Shown: in pieces, positions 44,017 to 57,051 of the stretch | Layout: every line of letters starts with the position of its first letter | Position numbering within the stretch: position 1 is the first letter of the stretch | NCBI GenBank assembly: GCA_019914945.1 | Contig: CM034107.1 | Coordinates: 11,470,001 to 11,534,000 of the forward strand | Reading direction: 5' to 3' | DNA length: 64,000 nt | Source: Typha latifolia | Taxonomy: Eukaryota > Streptophyta > Magnoliopsida > Poales > Typhaceae | Notes under the pieces: generated by a model | Told to the model about the DNA's origin: nothing | Databases searched by the model: none | Seen by the model: the letters and a program-made list of their open reading frames with translations, nothing else | Position numbers and translations under genes: made by a program

Positions 44017-47000
44017 TTAAAATCGCGGATAACGAGAGGGACCCTTCTTCCGAAGAAACTCAGGAATCTGCACCATGTTGCCTTCGGTGGAAGAAGAGGA
44101 TGGCCGGCGATTTATCCCAAAGTTATCTCCGTGAGTTGGTTGGGCTCCCTTTTATTTACATGAGATATTTTTTAAACAAGATCAGTGTGGAAAAGTCATA
44201 TTATAAGAACAGTACCTAATGAGATACATACCTTTGAATTTCGGCCTTCTGGTTCATCTTGGCGTTTGAAGCCAGTAGCGATCAGCGTTATGTTCAACTG
44301 CATGCAGACAAACAGCTTAATCACTGTCATTACATTATTTTGCGGCTAACTGGCAGTTTACTCGGCTATTCTTTCAGATGGCTTCAGCGACACACAACTT
44401 TGTTACTGCTACGATAAAGCTTCTAAAATCTCTCTCTCTCTCTCTCTCTAGATAATAAGCCAGTTATCTTGAGATTTTGGGATTTTGGACCTGTATTTGA
44501 ATCAGTCTTTGTCTAATTGCTTCTTGACTAAAGACTATTGGGTCTCTATTTGTCTTTCATTTAAAATTGCCCACCAACTTGTAATGATCAATGAAGCTTC
44601 TTAAGGAAAACCCGTAACAATTTGTTTCTCCATAATACTCCTAATGATCTTAAGTGCCAAAGAACACAGGTTGCTTTTTCAATTGATATGCTCTGAAAGC
44701 TAGCAAGACAATATTGTCAAGAACCATAGGTGTCTGCCAAAGATGATATATTTCTTATAGGAAAGAAAGGAAAAAGAACCATAAGGAAAAACTGCACTAC
44801 CTGCCAATTGATGAGCTACAGCACCAAAAGTAACACACATAATCTACATATAAATGGAATGGAACTACAAACATCATAAAATATGCAGATATCTTGTGCG
44901 TGTCACATATATTAATAGGAGAAAATAGAATATGCATTAACCAAGAATATGAAAATTTGAATTGTTGTTGTGCAGTAGATTCTACATAATCCAAGCCCTT
45001 TTAGCAATATAGAGATATCTCATGCATATATCATAAAATTATAACAGTAAATAGCATATACATCAACCACAAATTTGAAATTCCGATAATTGCCAAGAAA
45101 GACTACTCCATATAGTCCAAGCCCTTATGGTAGCCAATAGAAATGCAAGAAAAAGATTAACTTCATTTCTTATAGCAATAAAATGACTTCCAAAGTATTG
45201 AGTAGTATTTTAAAATGTCTCTTAACTTACTTGACCGCTGAGTGATGGATCTATCACAGCTCCAAATATTAAATTAGCACTTGGATCAACAAGGTCATAG
45301 ATTACTTCTGCTGCAGCATTTACCTGAAAACATGAAAGTCAGGATAACTAAAAGGGGTCAATAGAGAAATTATATAAGTAATGCATCCATTGATCTACTT
45401 TCTTGCATCTGCCAATAAGGATGAGAGAAAAGGCTTACGAAGAAATGTTTAGCAATAGATGCGGTGTACCTCATACAAAGTCATGTCACTCCCACCAGTG
45501 ATGTTCCATACAATTCCAGTAGCTCTTTCAATTCCAATATCTAGTAAAGGTGACTGAATGGCATTTAATGCAGCATCTCTTGCCCTAGCCTTGCCTGCCA
45601 AGTTATGTTAAAGCACTAGATAAATCATCGGAAGAATCAAATATTGTACTAAAGTAGAGATGGTTGGAGGAAAAGGATTCCAACAGCCAACACCAAAAAG
45701 TTGAGACAGCAGGATTGGCTCCTTTTTCTTAAGTCAAATACTAGCAAAATGCAGTTCAGTTAGATGAATTTAACTTCTGAGCTACTTTAGTAATACTTAA
45801 GAAGAAAAATGATGCACAACTGTGTAGACAGAAAGAGGGGGCCAGTTAGAAATTTACTTACATAATGATAAAACAGCAGAGAGGGGGGAAGGGTGTTGAG
45901 GGGAGCATTAGTGGTGGTGATTAAATTGTCTCAACCCCTAAAGCCATAACATTACTTAATAGATTCCAGCACATTGAAGTTCCTCTTTCTTTTTTTCCGT
46001 CTTTTCTTTTGGATTATCTCAGCCATCAATTCAGCAGGTTCCATCAAGCCAAGACAGAACATCACAAAATAACGATAGCCTAGGAAGTCATAATTTAGGC
46101 CTAATAAAGTGGAGCAACTGTATTTTCCAAGGTCAAAAATACAAAGATATACCTCACCAGAAACTGTAGGCAGTTGGAGATCTAGTATTTCACCAGAAAG
46201 ATGGGATCCATAGCTAACAATAATGCCCTGAGTGGAATCCTACTTACACTCTAACCACTGCTCCCACTCTCAAAATGACCACACAAACAGGGCAGAAGTA
46301 ACCTAGTATATCTACCATCAAAATATTAGTCAGACCATTTCAGTTCTGAAAAGAATTATGGTTGTTTGACTATGTCAGGATGTTCATCACATTGAATAGC
46401 TTTATAGCAGGAATTGAAATATTTTGGAGTTGACACAGTCATGTTAGAGAAAATTGCCAAACTATCATGTTATGGGGACTTCTTCCTTAATATACCTGTT
46501 GCAGTCCCTATACCCATTAAAGATGAACCAGCATTTTCCATGATAGCTCGCACATCGGCAAAATCAACATTAACCAAACCAGGTACCTGCAATAATGTAA
46601 AGTTTAGATATCTCCTTTTTCTTATCCATAAATAACTGGGAGAGTTTGTTCAGTCCTTATACATTATAACTTGTAAGACATGCCATACCGTGATTATATC
46701 AGAGATGCCACGAACACCTTGTCGAAGTATATCGTCTGCCAAGTTGAATGCCTCAGTCACAGGAGTATTTGGAGAAACAGCTGTCAACAACTTGTCATTT
46801 GGGATCACAATAAGTGTGTCCACATTATCTCTAAGAGCTGCAATTCCTTCCTGTGCCTGAACTGCCCGCCTACGTCCCTCAAAAGAAAATGGTGTTGTGA
46901 CAATTCCTACAGTCAGTATACCCATTGATTTGGTAATTCCAGCAATTATAGGAGCACCCCCCGTTCCAGTACCACCACCCATTCCGGCCTGTAGTTGCAG

Positions 47001-48214
47001 TGTCATGTATATTTTACGAGCAATTAAGTATGCAAGGAATTATATGAAATTATGAATGTCATGAGAATTTGAGATAAGACAATCTGGCTAAGGTGACTGA
47101 GAATGTTGGTACTGGGTATGAGTAGCTGGAGTATTAGAGTATTAGTTCATACTAATAAATCATGGTTATGATAATTCAACATGACATGCAACTGCAGGTG
47201 CTTTGCTAGCAGATGGCATTTAGTATAATTTATGTTACAGAAACCCAGCCAAAGTTGATACTTAAGAGTTTGTCATGTTAATAGCAATCTCCAGTTGATT
47301 TTACAAAGCAATATAGACTATTAGGAATCTAAGATCTCAGTAGTATTTCAATCATGTGCTGACTATATAAGCGCCTTGCCGAGATTTCAACAACTGTTCT
47401 AACCAAGGATTTTCAAGATTTGAATACTTTCCAAATCAACAAAATGTTGTGGAAAGCATAGTATACATGAAAGGATGCATTCAAGTTTTTCAAGACATAA
47501 TTAACGTGCCAGACAGGCCAAAATAACATAAAAGGGCTCTAAATTATTAATGTGCCAAAACATAAATGATGTGTTTACCGTCACAAAAACCATGTCAGCA
47601 CCATAAGCAGCCTCCTCTATTGATTCCTTGCTCTCCTTTGCGGCGTTCATGCCAACATCTGGATTCCCACCAGCACCAAGACCTCTAGTCAGCTCCCGAC
47701 CAATCTGCAGACGGTTCTCAGGAAACACAGGGGACATCCTCATCGCCTGGACATCCGTATTCACAATCCAAAACTCCACACCCTTCATGGAGCTCTCAAT
47801 CATCCTATTGACGGCATTGGAACCCCCACCGCCTACACCAATGACCTTTATCTTGGCCTCATTGTAATCAGTTATATCAGATGACTCCTTTATGCTCTCA
47901 GTGACGTTGCCTCCAGACATATCCTTCCTTGGATCGATAACCATATCATTCCGCTCACCTCGGAGCAATGACACTTCTGGGTGAAGATGCAAGAATGGAT
48001 CTTTACTGTGAAATGAGTTGTTCTTAGAGCTTGCGGAGCATTGAAGACGTGGATAGCATGAAAAGGTAATACAGCCATTGAGCATTTCAGGTGAGCTTTT
48101 TCTACTACTACTAGCAGCCAAGATCTCATTTATGGATCTCCCTCCTAGAAAGGGTGAAGTTGCAACAGAAAACCGATGATTAAATTGTGTGAAGCATTGT
48201 AACGGTGTTGCCAT
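44017..48214 (-). CDS. FTSZ2: Chloroplast division protein FtsZ2, 7 exons
   Basis: Tubulin-like GTPase forming the stromal Z ring for plastid division. Exons 48214-47579, 46988-46689, 46586-46496, 45594-45470, 45323-45231, 44297-44232 and 44148-44017 total 1443 nt (480 aa; Arabidopsis FtsZ2-1 has about 478). Residues 1 to about 60 are Ser-rich and look like a transit peptide. Nucleotide-binding loop [16 protein letters not shown] begins near 122. The tubulin signature GGGTGTG is at 216-222. Exon 2 carries [14 protein letters not shown] and exon 4 [14 protein letters not shown]. The last exon has the FtsZ2-specific C-terminal motif [11 protein letters not shown], which binds ARC6, identifying FtsZ2 rather than FtsZ1. 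The ATG at 48214 is the first in frame; a 6-codon extension begins with TTG only. Confidence 0.96.
44429..44449. repeat. (CT)n microsatellite in FtsZ2 intron 5
   Basis: Ten CT units within the intron between the exons ending at 45231 and starting at 44297. Confidence 0.9.
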
Positions 48215-49340
48215 TTTGGTGAGCAAACCCAAATCTCAGCAACTGAATAGAACTGGCTTCACTGCTGAGACAGTCCCAGATCCTTCTGTGCGATTGATTG
48301 AAGACCCATCAAATAATCCTGTCCTTTTTAAACTAAAACCTACAAATTAAAGGAAAAAGAAAATACTCTAGTAAATCAAATAGTAGCAGTCAGTACAATC
48401 CAGCGACCGGAACCTAACTACCAGTATCCGAGAATGTACAAATCATGCATACATATCTTCCAAAAGAAACAACATTTAAGCAAGACCCAGAGCCCCAAAT
48501 CGCCAATCTATCACGGGTAAGGCCGCAGAATGGATAAACCAAAGCACAATTCTTCTTCCAATATCCTATCCATGGGAAACAGCAATTACAACAGACCACC
48601 CAAGAGAAGCACGCAAGAATTAAAAGAACAAAAAAAAATTAAAAAAATCCATCAATCCAAACCAAAATCCACGGGAAACCAAAGACGGAGGCCAGGAAAA
48701 AGCAAAGATAAAGGACATCTGACGAAGATTAAGATGAGAAGAGGAAGAAGAACACCTCAGGAATCGGGGAGGAGGAATGGAGGACAGAGGCGAAGCTACG
48801 AGAAGAGCAGCCCTTATCATTGCTGGGTTTAGGGGATTGGCTCGCTGCTTAAACCCCAGTCAAGTCGCAACAACCACCTACAGGCTACAGAAGCAGATCC
48901 AGAAGGAGAAAAAGGAGAAAAGCGAGAAAAAAGAAAAAATGAACACAGTTTTACAAATCGCCACCTACATGATTTTGAAATACCACCTCATTCTCATTAT
49001 ATTTGCAATAAACCACCTCATACTATCTCAAAGCGAAGATGCGACGTGTAATAATACTAAAATATAAGCGGCGATTTGCAAAACGCCGAAAAGAAAAGAA
49101 AATAAAATAAAATAAAAGACCGGATACGACCAGGAAAGCGAAAAGAAAGTAATGGACTCGCTCGGCCACTTCTTCGAGACTAAGATGGTTCAATTTGGAA
49201 GTTGGATCGGACCGCTGCCGTCCAGATTAAGATTAGGCCCAATTGGAACTCAATCCAAGTCTAGAAAGATCTAGATTTTGCTAATTTGGGTCCCTCTTTA
49301 TTAGAGCCCATAAAGCCCAAAAGTATTCTGGGCCAGGCCC
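48215..49340 (-). promoter_or_regulatory. FtsZ2 leader and promoter region
   Basis: The leader probably extends to about 48850. There GGGTTTAGGG (48825-48834) is a telo-box or one-and-a-half plant telomere repeat, placed as in the other housekeeping genes here. Farther upstream, 49230-49340 carries several GGCCCA/GCCCA elements, including a TGGGCC and GGCCCA pair near 49330. Short open frames at 48530-49067 are low-complexity Lys/Arg shadows of this A-rich DNA. Confidence 0.45.
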
Positions 49341-49374
49341 ATGTTTGAGTAGTTCTGTGTCCCTAATGATACAA

Positions 49375-49672
49375 ATAATTACACAAAAACTCCTCAATTA
49401 TTGCTAAATTTCACATTCATCTCTCGAAAACATTGATTCTAAAGTCTAAACTGTAAAAAATTTCTCTAACGGCCCGTCGAGTTAATGAAAAATATTAAAT
49501 AATTAGTTTTATCTTCGGTTTTGTTCTCCTTCTTTTTTTTCTAAAAATAAATGTAAAATAGTTACTAGTGATCTGTTGTAGATAAATAACAAAGGCTTTC
49601 AATGTGTCATGAAAAATAATTAAACGGACCTATATGGATGAATAGCATTTTAGAAAGTCTAGGTGTAATTAT
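49375..49672. mobile_element. Fold-back (MITE-like) element
   Basis: ATAATTACAC at 49375-49384 is matched in inverted orientation by GTGTAATTAT at 49663-49672. Weaker inverted similarity continues inward for roughly 30 nt. The 298-bp interior is non-coding. It is similar in style to the element at 57465. No clear target duplication was found. Confidence 0.4.
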
Positions 49673-52390
49673 GCCTTGGTCATAAATATTTTTAAAGATA
49701 TTAGATTTTTACATAATTGTTATTAAAAATTACAACCATAACTCAGCAGTTGGGTTTTACTAATCTAAATGTCACAATGCTATATATATATATATATATA
49801 TGGTTTGGACTTATTATGATATATTTTTTTAGAGAATTAACCTGATTATTTTTTAAAATAAAAATTACTTTATTAATTTAGCCACTAGGGTTACAAAAAA
49901 CTCTATTAGAATCGGCCGAATCAACTCAATTAGAAAACCACCATCCCAAGTACACCCACACGCTTGCATCCTTCCTTATTTACCCAGTCAATTAGTAGTG
50001 TAATTAGATTCCTGATAGGCACAAGTAACTTTACAATTTTAGTAATTGTGAGTTAGTTTAATAATATTATCAACAATATTTTCCACAATCCAAAAAGCCT
50101 TCCTAATGCTTGTGACCATATTGATCAGCATAAGTGAGTCTGATTCTATTCACATATTTAAAATATTTTTGTTTGACAGGTACAGCAATGCCTCCCTCAT
50201 TTCCATAGCTTTTGCATATGGGGTTCAGCTGAAATAACCACATTGGACATCTGCAAGAACTTAATTGTTTAACTTAGGGGCCAAGCCCCATTTGTCTAGC
50301 ATATAATTATTACTATATTTTTTTTAAAAACATTATAATTATCATATAAATCATTGAGCTATTTTAAAAATAATATTGTGCCTCTTAAAATCTAACTATC
50401 ACAATTGGAAATGAACTTAGATTCCCTTGTATAAAATACTTAAAATGATTAAAAAAACTATCTAATATAAACAAATATCATACCACAAGAACATTTTTTT
50501 TGCAATAAAAAGTTGGTGATTAGTATTTGAAACTCTAACTGTAGGAAAAAAAAATATTATTTTCGTCATTACATTATTTGTCACCTTTAATAATAATATG
50601 TTTGAAATATTCTATAAAATAAAAAAATAACCACAAATGATATTTTTAAAATAATTAAACGATTTTAGTGACAATTATAATGTCTTTTGGCTCATGTACA
50701 AAATATCATCTGCATGAATGTGAGCTAGCTAGTTTGCACATTTCAATCTGGATGAAACTCTTAATAATCAAAATATTAGAGAAAAAAAAATGCTAAGACT
50801 GCTCTAACAACATAATAAATTGAGGAATTGAGATCAATTGAAGAGCATATTCAAGAGATTATATATATATATATGGTTGGTTTGATGCTACAATATTGTT
50901 TTTTAAAATTGTTAATAAGTACTTCACGTTGTGATTTTAAGGGACAGCATCAGACCTCTACCTTAAACTATTAGCCTAATACCATATTAGTATTTGTAGA
51001 CCTTACATTTTAATTGGCTTCTATTCCATAAGGATGGTGTACTTCTTTCCAAGGACTAAAATAATTGAAGCTATAGATCACCTAATCCATTATCCATATC
51101 ACTTTTGTATGACAAAAAAATTTGTTGAGCAATCATTGATACTAAAAGAAAGGAAAAAGAATAATGGGTGGAGGCATATCATACACAAAAGTTAGCAGAT
51201 AGTTACAATCTCCATCTCTGCAATGAAAAGGACCTCTCCACTTTGGAGGAAATCAGATCATAATTATTTGAGAAAAGGCTTATTAGAATACTAATGTGAC
51301 AGGCCTCAATTAGTGAATGATGAAATCCACAACCTATACGTAATATAGAAGTGAGAAATCTTAGGGAGAGATATTGGTGACCATCACCAACTGAAGATGT
51401 ATTAGAAAATATAAAAACTATTGGTTTCTAACTTCTTAAGATTTAAAAAAAGTTAACTTATTAATATAGCATTAAAGAAGAGATATTGAGTTCGATTCAT
51501 GAGCCTATCAAAATGTAGCAATGCTGTTAAGCTTTTATTCGTTAGATTAAAACAAAAATGTTAACAAAATGATCATAAGAAGAGCACACAACTATTCAAT
51601 GACACTCCTAAAGGCCATTGCAGCCATTTGTATGAATGAGCTTCTGATTGTCTAAAGGAATCTTGGTGTGGCATGGATTTAGGTATTATTGAAAAGGGAT
51701 GGTTGTTGACCCATCAACAAGGGGAATAATAATTATACCAAACAAATCCATGTCAAGGGTAAGATGTTCATATGAAGTGGATTAGCTTGTGGGTTTTCTT
51801 TATTACTGCAGTGTTCTAGTTGGGTTTGCATAATAGATTCAAAAATGTAGGCATTAAAGGCTACAAGAAACTTCCATAGCCTTTTCTTTTCATGGTCCAT
51901 TTGTTGATTCTATTTGTGTTCAGTACTACTATTTCCTTCTGAGAGTCCAAACTGAGGTTTAATTAGAGGGAGCACAGTCAGATAAAAGAGAGTTTGAATA
52001 GGATTATAGGAGTCGGTGATTCTTTTGTTCTTGCCATAGACCCCACATTTTTATCTCTCTCTCTCTCTCTCTATGAGATGTGAGAAGCCCACTTTCTTGT
52101 GACAAGTCCACAAGGACAAGATCTTCTCTGTACTGTGGATTGGTTTCAGAGATGAAATTATTACCAGAAAGGGTGACAAGAACCCAAAGTTTCTGAACAG
52201 AAGAGTGAGAGAAGGAACTTATGAATGGTCAAGGTCCAACATCAGTCTCATAGAAAGTACTCCCATCCCTTGGCCATACTTGTGCCAAGCTGAGACTCCT
52301 ACGACAAAAGCTGAAATTGAGCATCATATAGTTCTTCTTCTTCTTCTTCTTCTAGTCACTTCTGGCTAGCTAGTTATAAAAACCTTCCTC

Positions 52391-52433
<43 letters not shown>

Positions 52434-52540
52434 GTTTCTTCCACAACTGAAGGAAAGAGAAGAGCTTTACTAAGGGCTGGAATTGATTCACAACTACAAA
52501 GTTTAGAATGGTGTGAGTAGAGGAGAAACCTCTTGTAGAG
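49673..52540. other. Intergenic, AT-rich; TGA promoter and leader at the right
   Basis: No gene recognised. Contains (TA)n runs near 49781-49802 and 50863-50875, then toward the TGA gene (CT)n at 52054-52072, (TTC)n at 52332-52352 and (CT)n at 52396-52430. The last is probably in the transcribed leader. The remainder, 49.8-52.0 kb, shows only A/T-rich sequence. Confidence 0.5.
52396..52430. repeat. (CT)n microsatellite upstream of the TGA start codon
   Basis: About seventeen CT units some 110 bp before the TGA ATG; likely part of its 5' leader. Confidence 0.9.
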
Positions 52541-53049
52541 ATGGCAAGTCACAGAGTTGGCGAAACAGGTCTCTCGGACACTGAGCTTTCAAGTCAGCTT
52601 CTGGCATATGGAATCAATGGCCTAACACCTTCTCCTGCAAATTTCTTGTATCATTCTTCTCTTCCTTCTTGTTGTTAACTGTCCACAAGAATTTTCCCTT
52701 CTTTTGATCATATCAACTTTTATGGACAAAAGAAGAGATAGTATCATCAGCCTGCATTGCATTCTGCGCTTCATATAATTAATTTGTTACAATTGTTTTG
52801 TTATATACACCGTCTTTAATCAGTTATGGAATTAATCTCTTTCCACCAATGTCATAACCTGCTATGGGTCGTAACCATTCATGGTTCTGCATACTTTTTC
52901 TTTCAATATCTCCATTATTCAGTGCTTATTGAGAATTGTCTTTGGTTCTTGCCAGCGATCAGGAAGGAGCCACTTACTTTGGAGAGCTGGAAGAGGCTCT
53001 CATGCAAGGAGTTGCTGGCATTAGAAGTAATGGAGAAAGGAAGTGTGGG

Positions 53050-53095
<46 letters not shown>

Positions 53096-56000
53096 GCACT
53101 ACTTCCATACTCTTATCACATGAGTGGAAGTGTTATGAGATGGTCTTAAGAAAGTCTACAAGAATAATCTCCTTTGAGAACGCATTGACATCTGGGCCCT
53201 TTTAATTTCTTTCTGATTCTTGCTCAGCTTTATTTGATCTTCTTCTGATTCTCCCTTGCAGCTTTTTTCACATTAGGACCCCCAACTCTTGAAATATTTC
53301 CCTCATGGCCAATGAGATGCCATCAAGCTCCCAACGTATGGTTCTTCTCCTGCCATTTTGACTCGGGACATTGGATTGCAGTCTTGCAGAAACAAGAGCA
53401 AGAAGAGATGGGTTTTTTTTTGGCTTATTTTCTTCAATTGATTTTTTTATTTTTTGGTTTAACAGGGGAGTGCAGAACCACAACCAGCAGAGAGCACTGA
53501 ATCAGGCTTAGCTCAGATCACAAGCTCTCAGTTGGACTCAGACTCAGCGGTGAGCATAAAAGCTCTCTCAGAGCAGCCTGGGGTGGAGCAGAAGCAGCTC
53601 CAAGGGATGATGGTGGCAGGACATGTTCCCAGAACAGGAGCAGCACCAAATCATCGGCCCAGAACCCAAGAGAAGGTACTGTTTGAATGTTTCCTTCCTC
53701 TCACTTGTCACAAGAACAAATCCCCATAAGCCATTAAGAACCTGGGGGCACATTTAAATCTTCCCATCTTCCTAGAAACCCACATCCTCAAATGAGAGAG
53801 AAAAAAAATTTGAAAGTCTTTAGATCCCACGTACAAACTAGAAGAGCTCACTTCTGTTGCTATTTGTCGAGTTTGACTATAACTAGTTAAGCCTTGGGAT
53901 GTGTGTTGAGCAGTGCATTGTCAACACACATCCCAAGAGGAGATATGAATCTAACTATAGAAACTATCTATTACTATACTTGGCCTTGTTAGCTTGAATC
54001 TTTACTGTTCCCAAAATGCAAGAAGATTAACTAACTATAACCAATCTATGAGTTTTATTTGTGTCTGATAAATAACCAACTAATCTAAGAAGTACTCCTT
54101 AACAGGGGCTTATTTTCTGGTTGTTATAGGTGCATTTTAATTTAATTACTTACCAATTTAAAAGCTGATATTAATACTGAAATTTCTTGCTGCTGCATTT
54201 CTGAAGTCCATCAGAGCTCTCATATTTTGTTCAACAGTTCAAGTGGGTGTGACTAGCTAAAACTCTCCAAGCTTCCAGTCTCTTGGAAAAAAAAATTTCT
54301 CCTTTTAAGCTTTCATATGAGCGACCTTCCTCAAGTTTTTGTCTGATTTAACTTTGTTAAAAACCACCCTCACATTCATCTTATCTTGCAGAAGAGAGCT
54401 GCTGGTTCTACTGCAGAGAATGATGGAAAGATACTAGATGCAAAGGTCACATCTCTCTCTCTCTCTCTCTCCCTCTCTCACTATATGAATGTGTGTATGT
54501 TTCTTAATTTACTTAATTAACCATGTGGATGGCTACATCATGTTATTTTATAGTCAAGTAATGGGAACTTGGGTCATTTGATTAAAAAGATGAGCATATA
54601 CATATATGATTGAAGAATGGCCAAAATCTAACTTTTTTCTTTATGAGCAGACCTTGAGACGCTTAGCCCAGAATAGGGAGGCAGCAAGAAAAAGCCGACT
54701 GAGAAAGAAGGTCATTTACTCTTGAAACTTTCTTGATTTAATTTTATGAGGAAGATGATGGATCCTCAAGTATATTAATTTTCCATCAATTTTTGTTGTG
54801 CTAGGCTTATGTACAGCAGTTAGAGTCAAGTAGAGTAAGACTTACTCAAATAGAACAAGATCTTCAAAGAGCGCGTTCGCAGGTAATTAGAATGAGAGAA
54901 AAATGAAACATTTTATTCTGAACTTACCAGAATTGTTGCATAATTATTTCATTTAAGCCTGTTGATTTCAGGATCTAATCTTAGGTGGAGACAGTGCAGC
55001 TGGAAATATAAGCTCTGGTAATAAGTTCATTCCTTTCAACAATTAAACCTTCAGAAAAAAAAAAAGTAGGCATAAAAAGACAAATGGAAATACTCCATGC
55101 TATTCAACATCTGAAGTTGCCAGAGCAGTCTGACTATAGCTGTTGAACGTAATCTTTACTCTAAACTGGAATAATAGGTGCGGCGATCTTTGACATGGAA
55201 TATGCTCGATGGTTGGACGAGAATCATAAGCACATGAGTGAGCTGCAAGGTGGATTGCAAGCTCACCTACCAGATGGAGACCTCAGAGTCATAGTAGATG
55301 AGTATCTTACTCATTATGATGAAATCTTTCGGCTCAAAGGCATCGCTGCTAAGTCAGATATATTTCACCTCATCACTGGAATGTGGACTACTCCAGTTGA
55401 GAGATGTTTCCTTTGGATGGGTGGATTTAAACCTTCTGAATTCCTCAAGGTCTATTTAACAATTAGTAATTCTTCCTTTAATTGAAGTAATGGATATTAA
55501 CATAAGATTGTTCTTGGCATCTGATGCAGATTGTAGTACCTCAATTAGACCCCCTGACAGAGCAACAAGTAGTTGGGATCTGCAACCTGCAGCAGTCATC
55601 GCAGCAGGCAGAGGAGGCCCTCTCACAGGGATTTGAGCAACTGCACCAGTCTCTTGCTGATACAGTAGCCAGTGATTCTATCAGTGAAGGAAATATGAAT
55701 GTTGGGAATTATATGGGTCAGATGGCCATAGCATTAGGGAAGCTCTCCAACGTCGAAGGATTTGTCAGACAGGTCCTTCCTCGCTCATCTTACTGAGTAA
55801 CATTAGCTAGATAACATATGAAAGTAGTTTTGTTTACAAGTGGGGAGAAATTTCTTTAAAGCTCATCAAATAGTTGGTGGTCATTTAGTGACAGGACAAT
55901 GTTAATGTCATATTACTACTCTATCCCGGGTATCAGCTTATTATTGGGCGGTTAAATTTGCACTTCTATCTAACTTGGATACTTGCCTACTTTTATGTGG

Positions 56001-57051
56001 GGCTTAGCATTAACAAAGAAGAAGAATATGTTCTCCAAAGTTGATAAGAGTTGCAATAATTAGTTCAGCTGCACAATTATATATAGTAAGATCAAGAAGT
56101 AGGACCTGCTCTTGTTTTCCTTTGTTTTGAGTATGTCCTCAGAAAGGTTTGGAAGTTTCTATCTAGATATAGTACTTAGAAAAGGACCCAACAACTTTAA
56201 AGAACTCCACAATTCTTCTTTGCCTTCTCTTTTAATCAGTATGTCAAATAATCAAGGGACCTTCTATTACAATGAATTTATTTTCTGACAAAATTTATTA
56301 TGACAATGTTCTTCCAAAACTAATCCGAGTTTGTAATCCATGTAGGCTGATAATCTGAGACAGCAGACACTTCATCAGCTGCACCGAATTCTAACAGTCA
56401 GACAGGCAGCACGAAGTTTCATAGCGATCGGAGAGTACCATAGCCGCCTCCGTGTTCTTAGTTACCTCTGGGCTTCTCACCCTCGAGAGTAAGCATTCAA
56501 TCCATAATTTTGCTTTCAAAGAGATACTACCTCATGACTGTCTAAGAAAATTATGGCTGTATCTATCAAATCATTGGAAACGGATCCATATGATTGGAAC
56601 CAATCTGGATTCGTAAAAGACAACCATCAATGCTGTTAGATCTATTTGACCTACTAAGGATCTGAAATGAAGGACCACCACCCACTTAAAAGACAATGAT
56701 CAAAGATGCATGACATGAATGAACTAGTCCTGTAGCAATGGACCATAGCCAGATCAGCAAATCGTTAATATCTTTCCTGGTTAACTGATGTTATATCTAC
56801 ACCTCCATCTTTCTTGGCAGCAATTCTCTTATCTTTTCTGAAAAAAAGAAAGAGCATTTTACAAGATTGCTGCATCTCAGTAGTTCATCTTCTTGGCAAG
56901 ATAAAGAAAATGATATCTAACTCATGCGGTTTATACTGGCAGAAGGACAGTAGCTGCTGATGACAGTGCTTGTGGTACAACTACACATCTACAAACATTT
57001 TATCAACCAGTGCAGAGCCATTTTCCAGCCTATCAAAGGGAATCAAGTTAG
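52541..57051 (+). CDS. TGA9: TGA-type bZIP transcription factor (TGA9/TGA10 group), 12 exons
   Basis: Exons: 52541-52647, 52956-53026, 53262-53335, 53466-53675, 54392-54445, 54651-54710, 54805-54882, 54972-55017, 55178-55449, 55530-55772, 56346-56488 and 56943-57051. The total is 1467 nt (488 aa; Arabidopsis TGA9 about 481). The basic region is residues 173-192 (QNREAARKSRLRKK), then the leucine zipper to about 218. The DOG1/TGA domain runs from about 240 (FDMEYARWLDENHKHMSELQ). The Gln-rich segment QQSSQQAEEALSQGFEQLHQ is in exon 10. The long N-terminal part with FGELEEALMQGV and LEIFPSWPMR is typical of TGA9/TGA10, which act with ROXY glutaredoxins in anther development. It binds TGACG elements in the nucleus. 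The choice between TGA9 and TGA10 is uncertain. Confidence 0.92.
53052..53092. repeat. (CT)n microsatellite in TGA intron 2
   Basis: About twenty CT units starting 25 nt after the donor of intron 2 (53027). An open frame reads through it as (LS)n, but exon 2 must end at 53026 to keep the TGA frame. Confidence 0.95.
53893..53937. repeat. Perfect 17-bp inverted repeat in TGA intron 4
   Basis: CTTGGGATGTGTGTTGA (53893-53909) and its exact reverse complement TCAACACACATCCCAAG (53921-53937) are separated by an 11-nt loop. It would form a stable hairpin in the pre-mRNA. Confidence 0.9.
54452..54479. repeat. (CT)n tract at the start of TGA intron 5
   Basis: A CT run with one CC interruption starts only 6 nt after the donor (GTCACA, 54446). 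Confidence 0.9.

Noticed and set aside
48215..48232. Upstream extension of FtsZ2
   Set aside because: The extra six codons begin with TTG; the ATG at 48214 is the first real start and fits the transit peptide.
53027..53205. Continuation of TGA exon 2 through a (Leu-Ser)n run
   Set aside because: The run is a (CT)n microsatellite; ending the exon at 53026 joins to FFTLGPPTLEIFPSWP in frame, as in TGA9-type proteins.
54972..55017. Alternative idea that TGA exon 8 is intronic
   Set aside because: Its 46 nt are needed for frame with exon 9 and encode a link comparable to the TGA9 sequence between zipper and TGA domain.
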